Positions 36,871 to 44,257 of a stretch of DNA of 52,748 nucleotides are shown piece by piece. The stretch's first letter is position 1. Each line of letters starts with the position of its first letter. Both the position numbers and the translations under genes were made by a program. This stretch comes from Chthoniobacteraceae bacterium (GTDB lineage: Bacteria > Verrucomicrobiota > Verrucomicrobiia > Chthoniobacterales > Chthoniobacteraceae): contig CANIWM010000038.1 of assembly GCA_947471505.1 (NCBI GenBank), forward strand, positions 1-52,748, written 5' to 3'. The notes beneath the pieces are model-generated. The model had not been told where the DNA came from and did not search any database. It was given only the letters and a program-made list of their open reading frames with translations.

Positions 36871-37215
36871 TTACTGCGTGCATGTACCGCCCTCGTAATT
36901 GCGGAGTGGACCATCAACAAACCAATGGCTCAGAACGCCGGAAGCATGGCGAAGTATGACGAGCCATCTGTTGAGCTTCGGCCTCCACTCGGCGGATAAA
37001 ACTTCGGTGCCGGGCGACAAAATGCCCTCAGTGCGCAGGAATGCCAAAACCTCAGCGCGTTTGGCTCTGGGGAAACTCGTGAAAGCCCCATCCGTAGCGT
37101 GCGCACGAAATGCGAGTTCACCCGCCTTCGGATTGAACGCTTGCGGTGCAGGCGAGCGGCTCGCACAAGCACTGAGAAGCAGTGAAAGTCCGAAGAGTAA
37201 CGTCACGGTTCTCAC
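36871..37215 (-). CDS. Small predicted lipoprotein of unknown function
   Basis: A 114-residue protein with a signal ending in the lipobox LSAC (LLFGLSLLLSACASR), so it is probably lipid-anchored. The mature part has no family I recognise; it is about 95 residues with WRPKLNRWLVILRH near the C-terminus. The start is GTG at 37213-37215, sharing GTGA with the stop of the upstream small gene, so the two are coupled. It lies inside the repeat island that interrupts the transglutaminase cluster and on the opposite strand, which suggests separate acquisition. Confidence 0.65.
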   Translation of the reverse strand: MRTVTLLFGLSLLLSACASRSPAPQAFNPKAGELAFRAHATDGAFTSFPRAKRAEVLAFLRTEGILSPGTEVLSAEWRPKLNRWLVILRHASGVLSHWFVDGPLRNYEGGTCTQ

Positions 37216-37556
37216 AGCTTGACCTCCTCACATGCTTCGGCGGCAAATACAAACAGTACTCCGGGCCGAATCGAAAGCGCTGCGTGCTCTCGCCACCACT
37301 GGGCGGCTGACGCTGAATGTGCCGAAAGAATCTCGACAGCCGTGCTGGCCTCAACACGGTAGCCATGCTCGCGGGTAGTCCTGCCAAGGATACATGCGAT
37401 AACTAAGCCAAACCATGATTTGCGTCGCGACAGAACACCGACGGTATGATAGAAGCCGGAGCCATCGCCGGTCACGGGTAGCACAAGACCAACCCAAGCG
37501 GCTCGCACCTCGTATGGAGCCTCGCCCGGCGGGATATTGATGATTCGGATATTCAC
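37212..37556 (-). CDS. Small hypothetical protein coupled to the lipoprotein gene
   Basis: A 114-residue protein without signal peptide or motifs known to me (opens MNIRIINIPPGEAPYEVRA; includes GDGSGFYHTVGVLSRRKSW and ASTAVEILSAHSASAAQWW). The start is ATG at 37556 and the stop overlaps the lipoprotein start. Composition is less GC-biased than in the neighbouring transglutaminase genes, consistent with a different origin. The pair could be an accessory module, but its function is unknown. The 206 bases upstream (37557-37762) hold no other gene. Confidence 0.55.
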   Translation of the reverse strand: MNIRIINIPPGEAPYEVRAAWVGLVLPVTGDGSGFYHTVGVLSRRKSWFGLVIACILGRTTREHGYRVEASTAVEILSAHSASAAQWWREHAALSIRPGVLFVFAAEACEEVKL

Positions 37557-37762
37557 GATGTGCGAGCAACGCCTAACTTCCCACTATCCGACTGGCAACT
37601 TCTGCCAGTCGTATGGCGGGCGACATGGAGAAAGGAGCGTTCTCTTTGTCGGCGTGGTTCTTGTGAGTGGATGTCGGGCGCATGGGCGTTGTTTAGCGGA
37701 AGGAAGGGGCTGGGCGAGAACTTTTTCTGGGGGCTCGGAGGGGGCTCTCGGAAGGTGCGAAA

Positions 37763-37891
37763 GTAGTCCACGACTTCAGTCGGCCACACCGCTGTAAAGA
37801 GAAGACGGGAACGCTTCGCAGGGAGACGCTCCTCAGAAGCTCTACACTCTCACGCCTAGCCCCGCCGCGCCGACTAAAGTCGGGGACTACG
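37763..37891. repeat. REPIN-like inverted doublet (GTAGTCC family)
   Basis: GTAGTCCACGACTTCAGTCGGC at 37763-37784 matches the reverse complement of 37870-37891 at 20 of 22 positions. Each arm carries its own small hairpin (CGACT..AGTCG). The 85 bases between have no gene. Confidence 0.7.
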
Positions 37892-37933
37892 TTCGCGCTT
37901 CGCCGGAGGAGGGCCGCAGGTGTATAAATATCG

Positions 37934-38163
37934 CCAATCCGACGCCGGATTGGTGGTCAAGAATCCTCATTCTCAATGATCCGGCGGCGGATCATTGAGC
38001 CGGAACCTTCCGGGGCGCTGATCCGGCGACGGATCGGCGAGGCTGGATATTCCGGGGAGCTGATCCGGCAGCGGATCGGTAAGGTTGGATGTTCCGGGGC
38101 GGCGATCCGGCGACGGATCGGTGAGGTTGCACGTCCGAGTTCGCTCCCCCGGCGGCGGATTGG
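37934..38163. repeat. Array of six palindromes with an exact 42-bp period (array A)
   Basis: A 16-base palindromic core, GATCCG-GCGA-CGGATC in its best form, recurs with starts at 37936, 37978, 38020, 38062, 38104 and 38146, each exactly 42 bases from the last. The first unit reads AATCCGACGCCGGATT inside CCAATCCG..CGGATTGG. The second has 11-bp arms (37973-37998). The sixth is degenerate but ends CGGATTGG. Sequence between cores is only partly conserved (TTCCGGGG recurs), so the palindrome and its phase are what is kept. The period is a multiple of three, so the array is open in some frames, but I see no start signal supporting a protein. Confidence 0.85.
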
Positions 38164-38166
38164 AAA

Positions 38167-38263
38167 GGAGCGGGGCTTTCCTAAGCCCCGTGCATGTCCC
38201 GATTCATCGGGACAACGGCGCTTGCCACTGACGTGGAAACGGGGCTTAGGAAAGCCCCGCTCC
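38167..38263. repeat. REPIN-like element, copy 2 (inverted relative to copy 1)
   Basis: Perfect 25-bp arms at 38167-38191 and 38239-38263 are the same sequence as the arms of the element at 36744. The internal segment matches copy 1 only when reverse-complemented (shared CCACGTCAGTGGC and GCCGTTG), so the two copies face each other. It lies 95 bases before the start of the next transglutaminase gene, whose leader holds tandem GTCATTC repeats. Confidence 0.85.
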
Positions 38264-38357
38264 GATCTGTCTTCGCGCCGGGGAGCGGAGGAAGTGACGA
38301 AATGACGAACTTTCGCGGTGACGTGCGGTTCGTCATTCGTCATTCGTCATTCACGCC

Positions 38358-39233
38358 ATGAACTACCGCATCACACACCGCACGACTTACGAATACGCCG
38401 CACCCGTCACGGCGTCTTTTCACGCGGCGCGGTTTGAGCCTCGGAGGTCGGACGGGCAAGCGTGCGGCTCGTTCGCGCTGGAGGTCTCGCCGCCGCCTGC
38501 GGTGCGCAAGACTCGCAGCGATTATTTTGGGAATAGCGTCTCGTTTTTCAGCATCCAGGAAGTGCACCGGCGGCTGGAGGTGACGGCGAGCAGCAGAGTG
38601 AGCGTGGCCTCGGTGAAGCAGCCGACGCTTTCCCAGTCCACGCCGTGGGAGCAAGTGCGGGCGCGCTTCCGCGACCCGGTGTCGCCGGCGAATGTGAAGC
38701 CGTATGAGTTTTGCCTCGACTCGCCGCTCTTGGTGGCGAGCGCGGAGCTGGCCGATTACGCGAAGGTGAGTTTCGCGGCGGGGACGCCGATGCTGGTGGG
38801 CGTGCGCGAGCTGACGAACCGCATCTTCCGCGACTTCAAATACGACCCGCGCGCGACGACGGTGGCGACGCCGCTGCACGAAGTGTGGCGAAAGCGGGCG
38901 GGCGTGTGCCAGGACTTCGCGCACATCGGCATCGCCGCCCTCCGCTCGCTCGGCTTGCCCGCGCGGTACGTGAGCGGATACTTGCGGACGATCCCGCGGG
39001 CGGGGATGCGGCGCTTGGTCGGCGCGGATGCGTCTCATGCGTGGTTCGCTGCGTTTTGCCCGCAGCATGGGTGGCTGGAGTTTGATCCGACGAACGATCT
39101 GCTCGTGGGCGACGATCACATCCGCGTCGCATTCGGGCGGGACTTCAGCGACGTGAGCCCGCTGAGCGGCATCCTCACCGGCGGCGGCGAGCACGATGTT
39201 CGAGTGGCGGTGGATGTGGAGCCGGTGGATTGA
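38358..39233 (+). CDS. Transglutaminase-like cysteine protease family protein
   Basis: A 291-residue cytoplasmic protein with the N-terminal bacterial transglutaminase-like beta domain (MNYRITHRTTYEYAAPV) and a papain-like core. The triad is Cys184 in GVCQDFAH, His228 in ASHAWF and Asp243 in EFDPTND. ARYVSGYL is the usual strand following the Cys helix. It belongs to the COG1305 group that accompanies permuted ATP-grasp and alpha-E genes and probably cleaves or transfers peptide/isopeptide bonds. It shares its architecture with the next gene at 39276, 42 bases downstream, so the two are probably co-transcribed paralogs. Confidence 0.9.
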   Translation: MNYRITHRTTYEYAAPVTASFHAARFEPRRSDGQACGSFALEVSPPPAVRKTRSDYFGNSVSFFSIQEVHRRLEVTASSRVSVASVKQPTLSQSTPWEQVRARFRDPVSPANVKPYEFCLDSPLLVASAELADYAKVSFAAGTPMLVGVRELTNRIFRDFKYDPRATTVATPLHEVWRKRAGVCQDFAHIGIAALRSLGLPARYVSGYLRTIPRAGMRRLVGADASHAWFAAFCPQHGWLEFDPTNDLLVGDDHIRVAFGRDFSDVSPLSGILTGGGEHDVRVAVDVEPVD

Positions 39234-39275
39234 CCTCTTGCGCTCCGCGCCCTCTCCCGTGCAGTGTGCTGGGCA

Positions 39276-40121
39276 ATGAAACTGACGGTTTTTCACCGCA
39301 CTACATACGAATATGCGAGCCCGGTGAAGGAGAGCTTCAATGAAGCGCGCTTGCGCCCTGTGACGAATCAGCACCAGAGCTGCGAGAGCTTCCTGCTCAA
39401 GATTTTGCCAGCGACGAAGCTCTCGCACTACTCGGACTTTCACGCGAACGTGATCCATTACTTCGAGCTGCCGGAGCCGCACCAGACGTTGCTGGTGGAG
39501 AGCACTTCCCAAGTCACTACGCGGCCGCATTTTCTCTCCCTCGATGCCACGCCTGCGCCGATGGAGCGGGTGCCGGAGTGTCAGCGGATGGAGCGGTGTT
39601 TCGACTTCCTGCAAAACAGCACTTACATTGAACGCAGCCCGGAGGCGTGGCGGATGGCGCTCGACATCACCGCCGGGCACACGGACATGTGGCAAGCCGC
39701 GCAGGCCATCATGCGGCATGTGCATAGCAACTTCCGCTACGTGCCAAACTCGACCACGGTGAACACGCACGTGCGCGATGTGCTGCGCGACCGGTGCGGC
39801 GTCTGCCAAGACCTCGCGCATGTGATGATCGGCATCTGCCGCGCTGTCGCGATGCCCGCGCTTTACGTGAGCGGCTATCTTTATAATGGCCCGCGCGACC
39901 AGCTCCTCGGCTCGCAAGCCAGCCACGCATGGTGCGAGGTTTTCATCCCCGGCATCGGCTGGTGCGGGCTTGACCCGACGAACAATCAGCCGACGGACGA
40001 ACGCTACATCAAGCTCGCCGTAGGCAGCGACTACGCCGATGTGCCGCCGCTGCGCGGGCATTACAAAGGGACGACGGACCGGCGGATGACGGTGGATGTG
40101 CTGGTGGAAGCGGTGGGGTAA
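39276..40121 (+). CDS. Transglutaminase-like cysteine protease family protein, second paralog
   Basis: A 281-residue relative of the preceding gene. It has the opening MKLTVFHRTTYEYASPVKE, Cys177 in GVCQDLAH, His217 in ASHAWCEV and Asp233 in GLDPTNN. I chose the ATG at 39276 because the N-terminal beta domain begins there; an in-frame GTG at 39264 adds only four residues. Unlike its neighbour it has YLYNGPRDQLLGSQ before the His strand, the form usual in alpha-E operons. It is the last gene of the cluster on this side. The triad is intact. Confidence 0.9.
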   Translation: MKLTVFHRTTYEYASPVKESFNEARLRPVTNQHQSCESFLLKILPATKLSHYSDFHANVIHYFELPEPHQTLLVESTSQVTTRPHFLSLDATPAPMERVPECQRMERCFDFLQNSTYIERSPEAWRMALDITAGHTDMWQAAQAIMRHVHSNFRYVPNSTTVNTHVRDVLRDRCGVCQDLAHVMIGICRAVAMPALYVSGYLYNGPRDQLLGSQASHAWCEVFIPGIGWCGLDPTNNQPTDERYIKLAVGSDYADVPPLRGHYKGTTDRRMTVDVLVEAVG

Positions 40122-40184
40122 TCAGCCCAGCGCGGCTCGCATCATGAGATTGCCAATCGTTGGAACCCCTCTTACCTTCTGCGC

Positions 40185-40751
40185 ATGATTCGCATTCTCG
40201 AAAAGCAGGCTATCCGCCGTCAGGCTCGCCCGATTGATTTGCGGACGTATCACTGGATGGTCGAGAATGGGCTCGTGGAAAAGCAGGCGGAACTTATCCG
40301 GGGTGTGATTATCGAAAAAATGAGCAAATCTCCACTGCACGAAACCACTGTCCGAAAGCTCTACCGACGCGTGCTGGCTGTTGCTGCGGAGACGATGATG
40401 GTGACGAAGGAAGCGCCCATTTCCATCCACGATTCTGAGCCCGAGCCGGACATAGCCGTCATTGTGGGAAATGATGATGACTTTGCCCAAGCGCACCCCA
40501 CTACTGCGGTTTTGGCTATTGAGGTCGCTGTGAGTAGCCAAGAGATCGACCGGGAAAAAGCGAACATCTACGCAGAGGCTGCTATTTCCGAGTTTTGGCT
40601 CGTGTTGGCGCTGGAGAAAACCATCGAAGTTCACACGACACCACGCGGCGGCGCATATACGGAATGTGTCATTTGCCGCATGGGAGATACGGTGCAGAGC
40701 GGCGTGCTACCTGCGCTGCGAGTGGTGGTAGCGGAGTTGTTTCCGGGGTGA
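40185..40751 (+). CDS. Uma2-family (DUF820) putative restriction endonuclease-fold protein
   Basis: A 188-residue protein of the Uma2/DUF820 family, which has the PD-(D/E)XK nuclease fold. Motif residues are visible: Glu in LIRGVIIEKMS, the Asp in SEPEPDIAVI, and Glu-X-X in LAIEVAVSSQEIDREKANIYAEA. The family is heavily expanded in cyanobacteria, Planctomycetota and Verrucomicrobiota, often beside mobile DNA, and its cellular role is unsettled. It is a single gene convergent with thiE. Confidence 0.85.
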   Translation: MIRILEKQAIRRQARPIDLRTYHWMVENGLVEKQAELIRGVIIEKMSKSPLHETTVRKLYRRVLAVAAETMMVTKEAPISIHDSEPEPDIAVIVGNDDDFAQAHPTTAVLAIEVAVSSQEIDREKANIYAEAAISEFWLVLALEKTIEVHTTPRGGAYTECVICRMGDTVQSGVLPALRVVVAELFPG

Positions 40752-40795
40752 TTCACACGACTCTCTCGCTTTGGGTGCCGATTTGAGTTGGTTTA

Positions 40796-41440
40796 TTAGC
40801 CCAGCACGGCGCGCACTTCCCGGCAATACGCGGCGATGTCTGGCGCTTGGAGGATGCCGCTGACGATGACGACTCGGTGGGCTCCGGCGGCGAGGACTGC
40901 GGGGAGATTTTGCAGTTTGATCCCGCCGATGCAGAAGATCGGAATTTTCACGAGTTCGTGGACGCGGGCGATGTCGGCGAGGCCGATGGCGGGACGTCCG
41001 GCTTTTGTCGGTGTGGGGAAAAGCGGGCCGAAGCCGATGTAGTCCGCGCCTGCCTCTGCGGCCGCGACGGCTTGCTCGATGGAGTGTGTGCTTTTACCGA
41101 TGAGCGGCAGCGGGACTTCGCCAGCGAGGGCGCGGCCTGCTCGCCAGCGGGCGTCGCTCACGGTGAGGTCGTCTTGCCCGACGTGCGCGCCTTCGGCCCC
41201 GACGCTGGGGACGAGTTCGGGGTGGTCGTTGATGATGAACGGGACGCCCGCAGCGGAGAGGATGGGTTGGATGCGGTTGGCGAGTTCTTCGATAAAATGC
41301 TCGTCGTGCCCTTTGGCGCGAAGCTGCACGATCTGCACTCCACCTACACACATCTGCTCGGCGATACGCTCGACGTTTTCAGGCTGCGCGTAGCCGAGGT
41401 CTATGATGCCGTAGAGGCGTGCGGCGGATAGGTCCGACAT
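40796..41440 (-). CDS. thiE: Thiamine phosphate synthase
   Basis: A 214-residue TIM-barrel enzyme that joins the HMP-pyrophosphate and thiazole-phosphate halves to thiamine monophosphate. Family blocks are LYGIIDLGY at the start, VQLRAKG, IINDHPELVPSVGAEGAHVGQDDL (substrate-contact Asp residues), GADYIGFGPLFPTPTK (phosphate binding) and the last glycine loop IFCIGGIKLQNL. I chose the ATG at 41438-41440; an in-frame upstream extension to 41497 has no conserved residues. It lies 67 bases downstream of clpC on the same strand, and that gap carries short GTGA/TCAC-type repeats. No TPP riboswitch is evident upstream. Confidence 0.92.
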   Translation of the reverse strand: MSDLSAARLYGIIDLGYAQPENVERIAEQMCVGGVQIVQLRAKGHDEHFIEELANRIQPILSAAGVPFIINDHPELVPSVGAEGAHVGQDDLTVSDARWRAGRALAGEVPLPLIGKSTHSIEQAVAAAEAGADYIGFGPLFPTPTKAGRPAIGLADIARVHELVKIPIFCIGGIKLQNLPAVLAAGAHRVVIVSGILQAPDIAAYCREVRAVLG

Positions 41441-41507
41441 TGTGATTCGTGACTTGTGAGTTGTGACTCGCCGCGCTTGCGACAAATCACTTCTCACTTC
41501 TCACCAC

Positions 41508-44003
41508 TCACACCGCTCCGACTACTTCCGGCTCTTCCGCTCCGGTGGTCGTCTTGAAGACGAGGCCGTCTTTCGAGGAAGTCACGTAGGCGGTGTCGCC
41601 TGCTTTCACGGTGCCTTTTAGGAGTTCTTCGGCGAGTGGGTCTTCGAGGTATTTTTCTACGGCGCGGCGCATTGGGCGGGCTCCGTAGGCGGGGTCCCAG
41701 CCTTTTTCGATGAGGTAATCGCGCGAGGCTTCGTCGAGGACGAGTTTGATTTCTTTGTTCTTGAGCCGGTCGTGCAGTTTGGCGACTTCGAGGTCCACGA
41801 TCTTGTGTAGGTCGGTCTTCACGAGCGAGTGGAAGACGATGAGGTCGTCGAAGCGATTGATGAATTCGGGCTTGAGCGCCTTCTTTGCTTCGCTGAGCAC
41901 TTTGCCTTTGAGCGTGTCGTAGCTGCCGTCTTCTTTCTCCGCGCCAAAGCCGAGCGACTGCTTCTTCATCGCTTCCGCGCCGAGGTTGGAAGTGAGGATG
42001 ATGATGGTGTTGCGGAAGTCGATCTTCCGGCCCATGGAATCGGTGAGTTTGCCCTCTTCGAGTACTTGCAAAAGGATGTGCAGAACGTTCGGGTGCGCTT
42101 TCTCGATTTCGTCGAAAAGGACGACGGAGTAAGGGCGACGGCGCACGGCTTCTGAGAGCTGGCCGCCTTCTTCGTGGCCGATGTAGCCGGGAGGCGAGCC
42201 GATGAGCCGCGAGATGGTGTGCTCTTCGCGATACTCGGACATGTCAATCTGGATGAGCGCATCTTTCGCTCCGAACATGTATTCGGCGAGCGTCTGCGCG
42301 AGATACGTTTTGCCCACGCCGGTAGGGCCGAGGAAAACGAACGAGCCGATGGGGCGGCGCGGGTCTTTGAGGTCCGCACGCGAACGGCGCAGCGCTTTCG
42401 CCACGGCGATGACGGCCTCGTCTTGGCCGATGACTTTGCCCTTTAGCTCGGCTTCCATGCGGAGGAGTTTCTCGGTATCCGCCGTCTCCATGCGGTGCAG
42501 CGGCACGCCGGTCCACTTCGCGAGGACGATGCGCATGTCCTCTTCGGTGACGACGACATCTTTCTCTTCGCGCTTCTTTTCCCACTCTTTGATGACGGTG
42601 TCTTTGCGCTCTTTCGCCTGCTTTTCCGTGTCACGGAGCGACGCGGCTTTTTCGAAATCCTGCGCTTTGATCGCGGCTTCTTTTTGAGCCTTGATGCTCT
42701 CGATTTCTTTTTCGATGTCCTTGATGTCCGGCGGGCGTGTCATTGAGGCGATGCGAGCGCGAGCGCCAGCTTCGTCCATCACGTCAATCGCTTTGTCCGG
42801 CAAGAACCGCCCGGTGAGATACCGGTCGCTCAACTCGGCAGCGGCTTGCAGCGATTCGTCGGTGAATCGTGCTTTGTGATGCTGCTCGTACTTGGGCCGG
42901 ATGCCTTTCAAAATGAGCACGGTGTCCGGTACGGAAGGAGCCTCCACTTTCACCTGCTGGAAGCGGCGCTCTAAGGCGGAGTCCTTCTCGATGTATTTGC
43001 GGAATTCGTTCAGCGTGGTCGCGCCGACGCATTGCAGCTCACCACGGCCCAGCGCGGGCTTGATGATATTCGAGGCGTCCATCGCGCCCTCCGCCGAGCC
43101 TGCGCCCACGATGGTGTGCAGCTCGTCTATGAAGAGGATGACGTTTTTCGTCCGGCGGATTTCGTCCATGACGGCCTTGATGCGCTCTTCAAATTGACCG
43201 CGATATTTTGTCCCGGCGACCATCAGTGCGAGGTCGAGGGTGATGACGCGCTTGTCGCGTAAAAGGTCCGGCACATTGCCCGCGACGATTTCCTGCGCGA
43301 GTCCCTCGGCGATGGCCGTCTTACCCACGCCTGCTTCGCCGATGAGCACGGGATTGTTCTTCGTGCGGCGGCAGAGAATCTGGATGACGCGCTCGATTTC
43401 ATTGGCGCGGCCTATGACGGGGTCCATCTCGCCCTTTTTCGCGATCTCCGTGAGGTCGCGGCCAAACGCTTTTAGCGCTGGAGTCTTTGCGTCTTTTTTG
43501 GAGCCCGAACCGCTGCCCGCAGTTGTCTCTTGTGGCGCGTCTTGCTCGCCGTCTGGTGGGGCGAAATTCGGGTCGAGCTCCTTGAGGATTTCGTTGCGCG
43601 TGCGCTCGATGTCGATCTCCAGATTTTTCAGCACACGAGCGGCCACACCTTCGCCCTCGCGGAGGAGGCCGAGGAGGATGTGCTCGGTGCCGACGTAGCT
43701 GTGGTTCAGCGCCTTCGCTTCCTTGCCCGCGAGCGCGAGCACCTTTTTCACGCGAGGCGTGTAAGGGATATTGCCGACCATCTTTTGGTCCGGCCCGCTG
43801 CCGACTTGTTTTTCCACTTCCATGCGGACGGTTTCGAGGTCGAGGCCCATCTTTTGGAGCACATTGACCGCGACGCCTTGGCCCAGCTTGATGAGCCCGA
43901 GCAACAAATGCTCAGTGCCCACGTAGTTGTGGTTGAAACGGTCTGCTTCTTTTCTGGCGAGAGCCAGAACCTGCTGCGCGCGCGGCGTGAAGTTATTCAT
44001 CAT
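41508..44003 (-). CDS. clpC: ATP-dependent Clp protease ATP-binding subunit ClpC
   Basis: An 831-residue AAA+ unfoldase that feeds proteins into ClpP. The two N-terminal Clp repeats (about 5-55 and 80-130, each with [13 protein letters not shown]-type signature) precede the first ATPase module with Walker A GEAGVGKT at 222-229. A UVR-type coiled-coil middle segment (about 436-460) marks it as ClpC rather than ClpA or ClpB. The second module has Walker A GPTGVGKT at 559-566 and Walker [15 protein letters not shown]. The length is normal. No mcsA/mcsB or ctsR genes are next to it. It is transcribed divergently from the cytochrome-like gene across a 254-base gap. Confidence 0.96.
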   Translation of the reverse strand: MMNNFTPRAQQVLALARKEADRFNHNYVGTEHLLLGLIKLGQGVAVNVLQKMGLDLETVRMEVEKQVGSGPDQKMVGNIPYTPRVKKVLALAGKEAKALNHSYVGTEHILLGLLREGEGVAARVLKNLEIDIERTRNEILKELDPNFAPPDGEQDAPQETTAGSGSGSKKDAKTPALKAFGRDLTEIAKKGEMDPVIGRANEIERVIQILCRRTKNNPVLIGEAGVGKTAIAEGLAQEIVAGNVPDLLRDKRVITLDLALMVAGTKYRGQFEERIKAVMDEIRRTKNVILFIDELHTIVGAGSAEGAMDASNIIKPALGRGELQCVGATTLNEFRKYIEKDSALERRFQQVKVEAPSVPDTVLILKGIRPKYEQHHKARFTDESLQAAAELSDRYLTGRFLPDKAIDVMDEAGARARIASMTRPPDIKDIEKEIESIKAQKEAAIKAQDFEKAASLRDTEKQAKERKDTVIKEWEKKREEKDVVVTEEDMRIVLAKWTGVPLHRMETADTEKLLRMEAELKGKVIGQDEAVIAVAKALRRSRADLKDPRRPIGSFVFLGPTGVGKTYLAQTLAEYMFGAKDALIQIDMSEYREEHTISRLIGSPPGYIGHEEGGQLSEAVRRRPYSVVLFDEIEKAHPNVLHILLQVLEEGKLTDSMGRKIDFRNTIIILTSNLGAEAMKKQSLGFGAEKEDGSYDTLKGKVLSEAKKALKPEFINRFDDLIVFHSLVKTDLHKIVDLEVAKLHDRLKNKEIKLVLDEASRDYLIEKGWDPAYGARPMRRAVEKYLEDPLAEELLKGTVKAGDTAYVTSSKDGLVFKTTTGAEEPEVVGAV

Positions 44004-44257
44004 AAAGGTGTGTGCATTCCCCGTGCCTCTCTCCGCAGCCCTCGCAAAAAAGCGGGAGCCAAAGTGTCAGCATCAGAGTCGTGGCGGAAATTGCAGCGGA
44101 ATTCCTCCGGGCGCAAGATGTGACATGCGGGCACGGCAATTTATTTTCGTGAGACAGAGTGACGCCCGCCGCGTCGCTGCTGCGGCTGTGCGTTACCCAT
44201 GAGCCGCAGAACGGGCCTAATTTCCGAGGCTTCCAGCGCTTTTTTCGTCCATACGAT

